The notes beneath the pieces were generated by a model, which saw only the letters and a program-made list of their open reading frames with translations, searched no databases and was not told the origin of the DNA. Both the position numbers and the translations under genes were made by a program. DNA of 64,000 nt from Hymenobacter sediminicola (GTDB lineage: Bacteria; Bacteroidota; Bacteroidia; Cytophagales; Hymenobacteraceae): NCBI RefSeq assembly GCF_014250515.1, contig NZ_CP060202.1, positions 4,041,501 through 4,105,500 of the forward strand, in the 5' to 3' direction. Within the stretch, counting starts at the first letter, position 1; each line of letters starts with the position of its first letter. Shown piece by piece: positions 25,418 through 34,516 of this stretch.

Positions 25418-26476
25418 ATGTCCTCCTCCGAAACTTCCACCGACCAGATTCGCCTGACCCAATACAGCCATGGGGCCGGCTGCGGCTGCAAAATCGCGCC
25501 CAAGATTCTCGACCAAATTCTGCACACCAGCATCCCGCAGCCCCACGACGACAAGCTGCTGGTTGGCAATAGCAGCCGCGACGATGCGGCCGTGTACGAT
25601 ATTGGCGGCGGCCAGGGTCTCATCAGCACCACCGACTTCTTCATGCCCATCGTGGACGATGCGTATGATTTCGGCCGCATTGCTTCCGCCAATGCCATTT
25701 CCGACGTGTATGCTATGGGCGGCCGGCCGGTTATGGCCATTGCCGTATTGGGGTGGCCTATTGACAAGCTGGCGCCCGAGGTGGCCCGCCGTGTGATTGA
25801 AGGCAGCCGCAGCATCTGCGCCGAAGCTGGTATTCCGCTAGCTGGAGGCCACAGCATTGACTCTCCGGAGCCGATTTTTGGCTTGGCAGTTACCGGGCTA
25901 CTCGACATCAAAAACCTGAAGCAGAATGACACAGCCACCGCTGGCTGTGAGCTGTATCTGACTAAGCCGCTGGGGGTAGGCATGCTGACTACAGCACAAA
26001 AACGCGGCATTTTGCGCCCCGAGCATGAGCAGATTGCCCCGCAGAGCATGATGCGGCTCAATAAGATTGGGGAAGACTTGGGCAAGTTGGAGGCCGTGCG
26101 CGCCATGACCGACGTAACAGGCTTCGGGTTACTGGGGCACCTTTCAGAAGTGTGTGAAGGCAGTAACCTGACGGCCGAAATAGACTTCAGCAAAGTTCCG
26201 CTGATAGCTGAAGCAGCCGAATATTACGCGCAAAAATCTATCCCGGGTGGCACCGTGCGCAACTGGGACTCTTACGGCCACAAAATTGGTAACCTCACCG
26301 ATGAGCAACGCGCCTGGCTCTGCGACCCGCAAACCTCAGGTGGCCTGCTGGTCTGCGTAGACCCCGCTGGTCGGGCCGATGTACAAGCTGTGTTTGAGCA
26401 GTATGGGCTGGTGCTGGAGCCATTTGGCACCTTGCGGGCACATCAGTTTGAGGAAGCTTGGATTCAGGTACGCTAG
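25418..26476 (+). CDS. selD: Selenide, water dikinase SelD
   Basis: Makes selenophosphate from selenide and ATP. 352 residues from the ATG at 25418 ([21 protein letters not shown]); in-frame TTG upstream is less likely. The active-site motif is GAGCGCK: Cys22 and Lys25 correspond to E. coli Cys17 and Lys20, so this is the Cys rather than Sec form. Other blocks: [37 protein letters not shown] near the C-terminus. No selA, selB or selC is in the window, so the visible purpose of the selenophosphate is tRNA modification. Confidence 0.96.
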   Translation: MSSSETSTDQIRLTQYSHGAGCGCKIAPKILDQILHTSIPQPHDDKLLVGNSSRDDAAVYDIGGGQGLISTTDFFMPIVDDAYDFGRIASANAISDVYAMGGRPVMAIAVLGWPIDKLAPEVARRVIEGSRSICAEAGIPLAGGHSIDSPEPIFGLAVTGLLDIKNLKQNDTATAGCELYLTKPLGVGMLTTAQKRGILRPEHEQIAPQSMMRLNKIGEDLGKLEAVRAMTDVTGFGLLGHLSEVCEGSNLTAEIDFSKVPLIAEAAEYYAQKSIPGGTVRNWDSYGHKIGNLTDEQRAWLCDPQTSGGLLVCVDPAGRADVQAVFEQYGLVLEPFGTLRAHQFEEAWIQVR

Positions 26477-26482
26477 CCGCTA

Positions 26483-27082
26483 GTGAAGACATTCGCACTG
26501 CTACGGCCTTTGTTGGAATTTGGCGCCGTAGTAATGGCATTGCTACTGGGTGTGCGCCTGCTTACAGGTCTTTTCCGGGGAAAGCGCCGAAGCTACACGC
26601 TCACTTTCCAGCGGCAGGTAGTTTTGCTGTTCTGGCCACTGCTATGCCTGAGTATCGGGCTGCCTTTTCTAGCTTCTTTCCTGTTTGCGGGTGCTATAGC
26701 AACCTACGAGTTGGTGTTGTTACTAGCATTTTCGGCACTCATACTAGGGTTTGCAGCGCCGGCCTTAGCACTACACCTGCAGTATTATGTGCGTAACCAT
26801 GCTACCGAAGTAGTATTTGAGCCGAAGCAGAACATACTGGAAGTATACGAAGCTGGGCAGCGAATTCCGTTTGGCCGCGCCGACTTAGTACGGGTAGAAT
26901 ATGTCCGGTGCACGTCGCGGCGGCTGTTCTGGAGCAACTATGAGTACCTGCAGCTACATCTGCGCAACGGCCAAACGATTACGCTTACTTCACTGCTGCT
27001 GAAGCTAGGTCCTTTAGCCGATTTTCTACGTAATGCGAATTTACAAACCCACCAGCGCCTGTTTTGCATAATACGAATATAG
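26483..27082 (+). CDS. Membrane protein with PH-like cytoplasmic domain, unknown function
   Basis: 199 residues, GTG start six bases after the selD stop. Three hydrophobic segments at about 8-30, 47-67 and 71-97, then a soluble part (VVFEPKQNILEVYEAGQRIPFG, YEYLQLHLRNGQTITLTSLLL) whose strand pattern resembles bacterial PH-like domains. I do not recognise a named family. The tight spacing to selD suggests co-transcription; a role in selenium metabolism is not supported by any motif. Base composition is somewhat more AT-rich than selD. Confidence 0.65.
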   Translation: MKTFALLRPLLEFGAVVMALLLGVRLLTGLFRGKRRSYTLTFQRQVVLLFWPLLCLSIGLPFLASFLFAGAIATYELVLLLAFSALILGFAAPALALHLQYYVRNHATEVVFEPKQNILEVYEAGQRIPFGRADLVRVEYVRCTSRRLFWSNYEYLQLHLRNGQTITLTSLLLKLGPLADFLRNANLQTHQRLFCIIRI

Positions 27083-27264
27083 AAATAACCAATACACAGA
27101 TTTAAAACTAAACTCTACTGCAAGCGTCACTCTTTGTATAGCGGCTTAAGACGCATCATATTAACTACGTAGACAGGTCAACAGGGCTTACTCAATTCCC
27201 GATATGATAAATAGTAACTCTGAAGTCACTACATTTACATATTGTCTTTTTGTATTTCTGCTTG

Positions 27265-29202
27265 ATGCGGCGCCTGTTGTTCTGGGTATTTCTTCTGTAT
27301 GGCACCTGTGCGGGCTTTTCCGCGCATGGCATGTCGCAGGCGTCCGACTCTGCTGTCACTAAGCTCATCCGTAAACTAGCTACACAGCCCCGTGACACGG
27401 GCCGGGTACGTCTGCTGGCGGCTTTGTGCTATGAGCTACATGATGCACAGCCCACGCGTGCCATACACTATGGTGAGCAGGCCGTGGATCTGGCTACCAC
27501 TCTGCACGACCAGCCGGGCCTTTTGCGCAGCCTATTGAACCTTAGCAGCTGCTACGCCAACGTGTCCGATGGGCCGCATGCGCTACAACTGCAACAAAAG
27601 GCGCTTATGCTGGCACGACAACTGCACGACAACGACGGCATTGTGCGGGCGTATACCGGTATCGGCGGTGTTCACCACGAGCGAAATGATACCACCAATG
27701 CCCTACATAATTACACCCGGGCGCTGGCTCTAGCCTATGACAAAGGTGTAAGGGTGCGCACGCAGCTTATGCTGTTCGGCAATCTGGGTAACCTTTACTC
27801 TCATCTGCATAATTTTCCGCAAGCCCTGCTTTACACACGCCGTGCACTTCAGCTAGCCCGCACCAGCGGCGACAAAGCCGGCGAGTCGCTCTACTTGGCT
27901 CACTTGGGTACCTTCTACTACCAGCAGAACCAGCTTGATACAGCCGAAGGACTACTACGCAAGGCCATTACGCTGGTGGAGCCACTGAAGAACTACCGTA
28001 TCGAGGCGGGCCATCTGGAGCTGCTTGCCATTGTGCTGCTACTCAAAGAGCAGCTCGATGAAGCCGAAGCCCTAACTGTGCGTGCCCTGCAGCTTGCGCG
28101 CCAGACCAACTACCAAGAGCGGATATTGGATGGCTATAACCTGATGGCCGAAATCAAAGTGAGTCAGCGCGAGTATGAGCAGGCCTTCAACTGGCAAAGT
28201 CGCTTTCGGGACCTGAATGACTCGCTAAACAGCCGTTCCCGCCTGCAAACCCTTACTGCCCTGCAGGCCCGCTACGACACGAAGGAAAAGGAACACCAAA
28301 TTCGGCTGCTCACCCAGCGTGGCGAGCTACAGCAGCTCCGGAACCGCGAGTTATGGGCAGTAGTCAGCACCTTGATAGTAGGATTGGGTGGCATAGGCCT
28401 GCTCTACTGGCAGCTGCGGCGGAGTCGCTCGGCACTGGCTACCAAAAATGTGGCTCTGCACCAAGCCACCCACGAATTGCGCGAGGTGGCGGCTTCCAAA
28501 GACCGGCTTTATGCTATTGTGGCCCATGATCTGCGTGGGCCTGTTACGTCGTTTGTAGGTGTTACAGAACTCATCGAATTCTACTTGCGCCAAGGCGATG
28601 AAAAGGGGTTGCGCCGTTTGCCGGCTCTCGTGCGCCAATCAGCCCAGAGCCTCAATGGATTGCTCGATAACCTGCTGAACTGGGCCGTTAGCCAAAACGG
28701 CGAGTTGGTGAGCCAGCCAGAATCATTGCCTGTAAACGAGCTATTTGCGGAGATTGAAGAGCTCTACCGCACTACCGCCGAAGCCAAGCAGATTCAACTG
28801 CATACTCCCGATCTGCCTGAACTCGACTTACGGGTATGGGCCGACCGCAACATGATACGCACTATTCTGCGCAACCTCGTCGGCAATGCCTTCAAGTTCA
28901 CGCCCGGTGGCGGCCAGATTGCCCTCACGGCCCATTCTGCTCCCGACGGCAGCAGTATCCTGCTCACCGTAGCCGACTCAGGCCGGGGCATGGCCGCTGA
29001 GCAGGTAGAGGCACTGCTGCACAATGGCACGCGGCAGCAGCTGCTACCCGTTATCAGTCACAACACTCGCTCTGGTACCGGTCTGGGCCTACCGCTGTGT
29101 CGTGCATTTGTAGAGCGGCTCCATGGCACTTTATCGTTGCAAAGCGTACTAGGCGAGGGCACCACCGTTTGGGTGCAACTGCCGGCCCAGCCGGTAGTAT
29201 AG
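27265..29202 (+). CDS. TPR-containing sensor histidine kinase
   Basis: 645 residues. The ATG at 27265 gives a signal peptide (MRRLLFWVFLLYGTCAGFSAHG); an earlier in-frame TTG is less likely. The periplasmic part is a TPR array (about 40-330; e.g. LHNYTRALALAYDKGV, ESLYLAHLGTFYYQQNQLDTAEGLL). One transmembrane helix follows at about 365-385, a short coiled coil, then HisKA with His421 in VAHDLRGPV and a HATPase domain with the N-box NLVGNAFKFTPGG, DSGRGM and GTGLGLPL. No response regulator is adjacent, so it is an orphan kinase with unknown target. Confidence 0.9.
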   Translation: MRRLLFWVFLLYGTCAGFSAHGMSQASDSAVTKLIRKLATQPRDTGRVRLLAALCYELHDAQPTRAIHYGEQAVDLATTLHDQPGLLRSLLNLSSCYANVSDGPHALQLQQKALMLARQLHDNDGIVRAYTGIGGVHHERNDTTNALHNYTRALALAYDKGVRVRTQLMLFGNLGNLYSHLHNFPQALLYTRRALQLARTSGDKAGESLYLAHLGTFYYQQNQLDTAEGLLRKAITLVEPLKNYRIEAGHLELLAIVLLLKEQLDEAEALTVRALQLARQTNYQERILDGYNLMAEIKVSQREYEQAFNWQSRFRDLNDSLNSRSRLQTLTALQARYDTKEKEHQIRLLTQRGELQQLRNRELWAVVSTLIVGLGGIGLLYWQLRRSRSALATKNVALHQATHELREVAASKDRLYAIVAHDLRGPVTSFVGVTELIEFYLRQGDEKGLRRLPALVRQSAQSLNGLLDNLLNWAVSQNGELVSQPESLPVNELFAEIEELYRTTAEAKQIQLHTPDLPELDLRVWADRNMIRTILRNLVGNAFKFTPGGGQIALTAHSAPDGSSILLTVADSGRGMAAEQVEALLHNGTRQQLLPVISHNTRSGTGLGLPLCRAFVERLHGTLSLQSVLGEGTTVWVQLPAQPVV

Positions 29203-29261
29203 CTGGTTGATGCGGGTTTGCCTGCTACTCCCGACCTTTGCTCGCTCTATTTGCCTCTGCT

Positions 29262-30038
29262 ATGCAACTTCATCACCGCGAACAAGGCCAGGGCACACCG
29301 CTGGTTATACTACACGGCCTGTTTGGCACTCTCGACAACTGGCAGACGCTGGCTAAACGTTGGGCCGAGGCCGGCCACCGCGTTATCAGTGCCGACCTGC
29401 GCAACCATGGCCGCTCCTTTCACACGCCTGAGCACACCTATGAGCTAATGAGCCAGGATGTGTTAGCTCTCTTCGACAGCCTGCAGTTGGGCCCCGAAAC
29501 TACGCTGCTTGGGCACAGTATGGGTGGCAAAGTAGCCATGCATTTCGCCCTGCACCACCCCGACCGGCTGGCGCGGCTCATCGTCATCGATATTGCGCCG
29601 CGTGCTTCCTCCATGGAACACCAGGACAATATTCTGGCCGGCCTGAACGCCGTGCCACTGGCCCAGCTTGAAAGCCGCCAGCAGGCCGACGACGCCTTGG
29701 CGCAGCATATTCCGCAGCCCGGTGTACGGCAGTTTCTACTCAAAAACCTGTACCGCAAGGAAGACAACTCTTTCGCGTGGCGCCAAAACCTGTCTGTACT
29801 CACGGATAGTATGATGGCTGTGGGCGCCGAAATAAGCGCGCTGCAACCCTTCTCAAAGCCGGCGCTGTTTATACGCGGCGGCAAGTCAGACTACATCAAC
29901 ACTAAGGACAAGCTCTACGGCATTCCAGCCTTGTTTCCCAACTCGCAGGTAGAAACCATAGTGGATGCTGGCCACTGGGTACACGCCGAAAAACCTGACG
30001 AAGTATTTGAGCTGGTGGACGCCTTTTGCAAAAGCTGA
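29262..30038 (+). CDS. Alpha/beta hydrolase (YbfF-like)
   Basis: 258 residues from the ATG at 29262 (MQLHHREQGQGTPLVILHGLFG). Markers: oxyanion HGLFGTLDNW, DLRNHGRS, nucleophile LLGHSMGGKVAMHFAL, and the late His in VDAGHWVHAEKPDEV. This pattern is that of YbfF/epoxide-hydrolase-like esterases. A complete triad appears present; the natural substrate is unknown. It lies 59 bases after the histidine kinase and 50 bases before a methyltransferase gene. Confidence 0.88.
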   Translation: MQLHHREQGQGTPLVILHGLFGTLDNWQTLAKRWAEAGHRVISADLRNHGRSFHTPEHTYELMSQDVLALFDSLQLGPETTLLGHSMGGKVAMHFALHHPDRLARLIVIDIAPRASSMEHQDNILAGLNAVPLAQLESRQQADDALAQHIPQPGVRQFLLKNLYRKEDNSFAWRQNLSVLTDSMMAVGAEISALQPFSKPALFIRGGKSDYINTKDKLYGIPALFPNSQVETIVDAGHWVHAEKPDEVFELVDAFCKS

Positions 30039-30088
30039 ACACCCTATTCAGGCGTTCAGCTTACGCGTATCTTTAACGACTGTTTCTC

Positions 30089-30799
30089 TTGAAAACCGGC
30101 AACCTTTACCTTATTCCCACTATTCTGGCCGATGACACGGCGGCCCAGGTGCTGCCGCCACAGGTAGCGGAAAGAGTGGCGGCGCTGTCCTATTTCTTGG
30201 TAGAAAATGCCCGCACGGCCCGGCGCTTTATCAAAAGCGTAGCGCCCAACCATAGCATTGAAGCCTTGCGCATTAGCGTAATTGATAAGGACAGCACCGA
30301 AGCCCAAATTCAGGCGGCGCTGCAGCCACTATTGGCCGGCCAGGATGCAGGAGTTATTTCGGAAGCTGGCTGCCCCGGCATCGCCGACCCAGGGGCCGAA
30401 CTGGCGCGGGCAGCCCATCAGGCGAGCGTTAGAGTGGTGCCCTTGGTAGGACCATCGTCGTTGCTGCTGGCACTTATGGCGTCCGGCATGAACGGGCAGA
30501 GCTTCACGTTTCATGGGTATCTGCCGATAGAGCGCGCCCGGCGGGCAGCGGCCATCAAGCAGCTGGAGCGTTTGGCACTGGCTCAGCACCAAACGCAGCT
30601 GTTCATTGAGACTCCTTACCGCAACATGCAGCTGCTTGCCGACCTGCTGGCGCAACTAAGTGGCAGTACACGGCTGTGCGTAGCCGCCAGCCTCACGGGG
30701 CCCGACGAATACGTGCGCACCGACACTGTGGCCGGCTGGAAGAAAAAAGGATTGCCGGAGCTGCATAAGCAGCCAGCTGTGTTTCTGATTGGCAAATAG
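30089..30799 (+). CDS. RsmI-like SAM-dependent methyltransferase (tetrapyrrole methylase fold)
   Basis: 236 residues, TTG start giving MKTGNLYLIPTILADDTAAQVLPP. It has the tetrapyrrole methylase fold signatures: SEAGCPGIADPGAELARAAHQ (the counterpart of SDAGTPGISDPG in RsmI), PLVGPSSLLLALMASGMNG, FHGYLPIERARR, and FIETPYRNMQLL. Compared with RsmI (about 280 residues, 2'-O-methylation of C1402 of 16S rRNA) it lacks the C-terminal extension and its N-terminus is diverged (IPTIL instead of VATPIGN). It is therefore an RsmI paralogue of uncertain substrate, a form common in Bacteroidota. Confidence 0.85.
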   Translation: MKTGNLYLIPTILADDTAAQVLPPQVAERVAALSYFLVENARTARRFIKSVAPNHSIEALRISVIDKDSTEAQIQAALQPLLAGQDAGVISEAGCPGIADPGAELARAAHQASVRVVPLVGPSSLLLALMASGMNGQSFTFHGYLPIERARRAAAIKQLERLALAQHQTQLFIETPYRNMQLLADLLAQLSGSTRLCVAASLTGPDEYVRTDTVAGWKKKGLPELHKQPAVFLIGK

Positions 30800-30816
30800 C
30801 TCGCGCTAACGCCGCA

Positions 30817-33006
30817 CTATTTCAATACCTGATACACGAGCAGCGAAGCCAGATAGGCTAATCCTGTCATGTACACCAGTTGCAGAATGGGCCAGCGCCA
30901 TCCTTTGGTTTCGCGGTACGTGGCGGCCAGCGTGCTCATGCATTGCATAGCAAACACATAAAACACCAATAGCGAAGCGGAGCGGGCAGGCGTAAAGAAT
31001 GGTTGCCCGTTTTCGTCTTTTTCAGCAGCCAGCTTCTGCTGCACGGTCAGTTCGTTGGCATCCTGGCCCACACTGTAAATAGTGCTCATGGTGCCCACAA
31101 ACACTTCTCGCGCCGCAAACGAGGTGAGCAGCGAAATCCCGATTTTCCAGTCGAAGCCCAGAGGCCGGATGGCGGGCTCGATGAGGTGACCGAAACGGCC
31201 GGCGTAGGAGCTTTCTAACTTCTGAGAAGCTACGCGGCTTTCGGTTTCTGCGGGCGTCAGGGCCTGGCTGATGGCTGTGTTGCGGGCCCGGGTTTCGGCC
31301 TGCTCCATGGCTTGGCCCGGACCATACGAAGCCAGCACCCACAATATCACCGAAATAGCCATGATGACCTTGCCCGCTTGGAATACAAAGGCCTTCACCT
31401 TTTCGATGATGGTCAGGCCCACGTTTTTCCAGCGCGGCCAGCGGTACACCGGAAACTCCATAATGAAGTAGCTGCGCTCCGTCGTGCGCATCAGCAGCTT
31501 CATGGCCCAGGCTGAGCCGACCGCCGACACGAATCCCAGCAAGTACAGTCCCATTAGGGCCACACCGCGCAGGTTGAAGATACCCAGCACCGGCTGGTCG
31601 GGCACGACCAGTCCAATGAGCACGGTATACACCGGAATGCGCGCCGAGCAGCTCATCAGGGGTGTCACGAAGATGGTAATGAGCCGGTCTTTGCGGTTTT
31701 CGATGGTGCGCGCGCTCATGATGGCCGGTACAGCGCATGCCATACCGGAAATAAGCGGCACCACGCTTTTGCCGTTCAGCCCGAACTTGCGCATGATGCG
31801 GTCCATCATGAATGTGACGCGGGCCATGTAGCCAGTTTCTTCCAGCACTGCTATGAAAGCAAAAAGCAGCGCTATCTGCGGAATGAAAATCAGCACACCG
31901 CCCAAGCCGGCCAGAATGCCTTCCGTCAGCAGGCTGATAAGCGGGCCGTCGAAATTGGTCTGGATCAGGCTATTGATCCACGCGACGCCCTGGTCGATGA
32001 GTTCCATCGGGTAGCTGGCCCAGGCGAATACAGCCTGAAACAGCAGAAACAGCACCAATACAAAAATCAGGTAGCCCCACACGCGGTGCGTCAGCACCTT
32101 ATCAATGCGGTTGCTATACGGCTCGGCCTTTTCCGTGCGCGTCACCAATACCACATTCAGCAGCAGCTCATTGATGCGGTTGTAGCGAGCTATGGTTTCC
32201 TGCGCCTGCCGGGCCGTGGGCTCAAATTCGTACTTAGCTACCAGCTCGGCTATGTACGCCTTTTCATCGGGCGTCAGGAAGCTGATCTGGCGGAACTGGT
32301 GCGCATAGTGCAGCGCCAGATAGTCGTTGTGCAGGTTGAAATAGTAGCGAATCTGCCGGATCATGGGCAGCAACTCCGGCTCCGGCTCATAGAAAGAGAC
32401 ACTAGGAGCATCCAGCTGCTGCGCCATCACAATTTTCAGAGCTGCTACCCCAATGCCTTTGCGGGCATTCATCGGAATGACAGGCACGCCCAATTCCTGC
32501 TGCAACTCGGCCAGATCAATGCTGATGCCGTGCTGCTCGGCCACATCCATCATGTTCAGGGCTAGCACTGCCGGTAAGCCTAGGTCGGCGAGCTGCGTGA
32601 ACAGCAGCAGATTGCGCCGCAGGTTACTGGCATCAGCCGTTACCACCACAAAGTCGGGATACTGCGCCGAGCCTTGGTCGTAGAGCAGGTCCGTAATGAC
32701 CTTTTCGTCGAGACTCTTGGGATAAAGCGAGTACGTGCCGGGCAGGTCAATAATTTCGGCGCGGTGCTGGGAAGTAAGCTGGCTTATGCCCGTTTTGCGG
32801 TCCACCGTTACGCCGGGGAAATTGCCCACTTTCTGGTTGAGGCCAGTCAGTTGGTTGAACAGCGACGTTTTGCCAGAATTGGGGTTACCGATAAGCGCAA
32901 TGCGCGTCAGGCGGCCATACCCCGGCAGACGGCCTGCCGCTGTTTCCAGCGCGGCCACCGAAGCAGCCTGCCCGGCCGGGGCAGTTCGGATTCCGGCACT
33001 ACTCAT
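30817..33006 (-). CDS. feoB: Ferrous iron transporter FeoB
   Basis: 729 residues, inner-membrane Fe(II) transporter. The N-terminal G domain shows G1 GNPNSGKT (40-47), G2 in GVTVDRKTG, G3 DLPGTYSL, and G4 NMMD. After a helical linker come the two gate regions and about ten membrane helices (e.g. ILAGLGGVLIFIPQIALLFAFI, VPLISGMACAVPAIMSARTI, TPLMSCSARIPVY). The Cys in the Gate motifs (GMACAVPAIM, MSCSARIPVY) are kept. feoA lies seven bases upstream on the same strand. Confidence 0.96.
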   Translation of the reverse strand: MSSAGIRTAPAGQAASVAALETAAGRLPGYGRLTRIALIGNPNSGKTSLFNQLTGLNQKVGNFPGVTVDRKTGISQLTSQHRAEIIDLPGTYSLYPKSLDEKVITDLLYDQGSAQYPDFVVVTADASNLRRNLLLFTQLADLGLPAVLALNMMDVAEQHGISIDLAELQQELGVPVIPMNARKGIGVAALKIVMAQQLDAPSVSFYEPEPELLPMIRQIRYYFNLHNDYLALHYAHQFRQISFLTPDEKAYIAELVAKYEFEPTARQAQETIARYNRINELLLNVVLVTRTEKAEPYSNRIDKVLTHRVWGYLIFVLVLFLLFQAVFAWASYPMELIDQGVAWINSLIQTNFDGPLISLLTEGILAGLGGVLIFIPQIALLFAFIAVLEETGYMARVTFMMDRIMRKFGLNGKSVVPLISGMACAVPAIMSARTIENRKDRLITIFVTPLMSCSARIPVYTVLIGLVVPDQPVLGIFNLRGVALMGLYLLGFVSAVGSAWAMKLLMRTTERSYFIMEFPVYRWPRWKNVGLTIIEKVKAFVFQAGKVIMAISVILWVLASYGPGQAMEQAETRARNTAISQALTPAETESRVASQKLESSYAGRFGHLIEPAIRPLGFDWKIGISLLTSFAAREVFVGTMSTIYSVGQDANELTVQQKLAAEKDENGQPFFTPARSASLLVFYVFAMQCMSTLAATYRETKGWRWPILQLVYMTGLAYLASLLVYQVLK

Positions 33007-33013
33007 CGATACG

Positions 33014-33280
33014 CTACTCCTTCAGCAAAATGGTAGCCGCTTCACTCACCCGCAGCGACAATGTATAATCAGCAGCCTCGCCTACTACCAGCGTAATGGG
33101 GCAGCCCAGTGGAGCGCGGCTATTGAGGCGCACTCGGGTTCCCGGAATACAACCCATTTCCAATAGCTTCAGCGCCATTTCCGGGTCTTTCAGGCAGCAG
33201 ATAGTGCCACTCTCGCCCAGCTGCAAGTCTTTTACACTCCGGCGGGCAGCAGTTTCGGGGGCAAGGGTGGGAGTGGGCAT
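33014..33280 (-). CDS. feoA: FeoA-family protein
   Basis: 88 residues from the ATG at 33280. SH3-like FeoA fold: SVKDLQLGESGTICCLKD, LKLLEMGCIPGTRVRLN, then PLGCPITLVVGEAADYTLSLRVSEAATI. FeoA supports FeoB-driven ferrous iron uptake. The frame is open far upstream (to 33484), but a strong promoter (-7 at 33311-33318) lies inside that extension and the extension has no FeoA features, so the short start is preferred. It is divergent from the CarboxypepD_reg-like gene. Confidence 0.92.
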   Translation of the reverse strand: MPTPTLAPETAARRSVKDLQLGESGTICCLKDPEMALKLLEMGCIPGTRVRLNSRAPLGCPITLVVGEAADYTLSLRVSEAATILLKE

Positions 33281-33310
33281 AGCAGCTGAGTTATTTAGAC
33301 TTGCTTTAAA

Positions 33311-33342
33311 CAAAGGTACCACCCATTTAGGTTTCGGCCAAA
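33311..33342 (-). promoter_or_regulatory. Complete Bacteroidota promoter for feoAB
   Basis: TTTG (33339-33342) and TACCTTTG (33311-33318), 20 bases apart on the minus strand, match the -33/-7 consensus. The predicted start is about 33307, about 27 nt before the feoA ATG. Any iron-responsive operator is not recognisable by eye. Confidence 0.72.
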
Positions 33343-33465
33343 ATAGTGGGCCACCTCCTGCACAATTCCTTCCTCCGGAAATAAGCGTCCTATAACTATT
33401 CCTTCGCGCAATTGCATCTTTATAAATATTTGAAGAATACTTGCCACAAATCGGCATTATCATTT

Positions 33466-33473
33466 TAATTTTG
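33466..33473 (+). promoter_or_regulatory. -7 element for the CarboxypepD_reg-like gene
   Basis: TAATTTTG, with a TTG 22 bases upstream at 33441-33443. The predicted leader is about 23 nt to the ATG at 33500. It is divergent from the feoA promoter. Confidence 0.5.
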
Positions 33474-33499
33474 GCATATAACACTAGTTCTGCCTACCC

Positions 33500-34399
33500 A
33501 TGCTCCAACGTTTACTTGCCTTTTTTGCATTTCTCCTACTGTTTCCGGCCCTAGGCATGGCCCAGGAGAACCGTCTCTCCGGTCGCATCGTCGACCAGAA
33601 GACCAAGGAGCCGATTCCCTTCGCTTCTATTAGCCTGCGGGAAGAATCGACCGGCGCCCTGACCAATGAGTATGGCTTTTTTCAGATAGCCACTCCTGAG
33701 AAGAATGCGCAGGATTCTCTTATCGTTATTGCCTTGGGCTTCAAGCGCATGGCAGTACTAGTGAAGCGCGGCGTTTCCCAAACCGACATCATCATTGAGG
33801 TTCCCAAGCGCGTAATTGAGCTGAAGAACGTAACCGTAACCGGCGGTAAGGTGAAAGACCTAGCGCTGGGTTCGAAATCAAGCACTCCGGGGGAAGGCAT
33901 GATTCAGGGTATGCCGGGCAGCCAATATGCTTTCTTCGTGAAGAATGACAAGTCGAAAAAGCTCGGCAACATTCGTTCGGCTTCGTTTTATATTGGAGAA
34001 AACGGTTTTCCGCGGGAGCCTTTCCGGGTGCGCATCTACAAGGCCGATGGCAACTATAATTCGCCTAACACGGACTTGCTTACCGAAAACGTGGTTGTAT
34101 CTGCTCCTAAAGGCGGTGCCTGGTATACGGTAGACCTGACTTCCTACAACATTGAAGCTCCTACAGAAGGATTCTTTGTAGCCATGGAATGGATTGTGAG
34201 CGGCGACAAGTTCTACACCACCAACTTCATGGACACCTACACGCCCTACGGCCAGATCATGCGTCCGACCTTCGAATTTAAGGAGAGCCGCACCTGGAGC
34301 TACACGATGGGTAAAGGCTGGAGCCTGCTCACGCTTTCCAGCAACGGCCAGCGCTACAACGCTATGATTAAGGCGGAAGTAGACATGATTAAAGACTAA
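33500..34399 (+). CDS. CarboxypepD_reg-like domain protein, secreted
   Basis: 299 residues. Signal peptide MLQRLLAFFAFLLLFPALGMAQ. A carboxypeptidase-regulatory-like beta-sandwich at about 26-110 (RLSGRIVDQKTKEPIPFASISLREESTGALTN, YGFFQIATPE), the module found at the N-terminus of many TonB-dependent receptors. No plug or barrel follows; instead a second beta-rich domain (FRVRIYKADGNYNSPNTDLL, GAWYTVDLTSYNIEAP, GFFVAMEW). It is probably surface or periplasmic; function unknown. A bidirectional terminator follows. Confidence 0.82.
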   Translation: MLQRLLAFFAFLLLFPALGMAQENRLSGRIVDQKTKEPIPFASISLREESTGALTNEYGFFQIATPEKNAQDSLIVIALGFKRMAVLVKRGVSQTDIIIEVPKRVIELKNVTVTGGKVKDLALGSKSSTPGEGMIQGMPGSQYAFFVKNDKSKKLGNIRSASFYIGENGFPREPFRVRIYKADGNYNSPNTDLLTENVVVSAPKGGAWYTVDLTSYNIEAPTEGFFVAMEWIVSGDKFYTTNFMDTYTPYGQIMRPTFEFKESRTWSYTMGKGWSLLTLSSNGQRYNAMIKAEVDMIKD

Positions 34400-34433
34400 T
34401 CGGAGTAGTCTGGATTTAACGGACTACTCACAT

Positions 34434-34469
34434 AAAAAAGAGGCTTGCCAGTTGGCAAGCCTCTTTTTT
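34434..34469 (+). terminator. Bidirectional terminator between convergent genes
   Basis: AAAAAAGAGGCTTGCCA pairs with TGGCAAGCCTCTTTTTT around a minimal loop, with A- and T-runs on both sides. A smaller inverted repeat (AGTAGTC/GACTACT, 34404-34428) sits just upstream. Confidence 0.88.
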
Positions 34470-34516
34470 ATGTGGCTATCTGAAGCGGATATGCACTAAC
34501 TGCGCAATCCGTGAGC

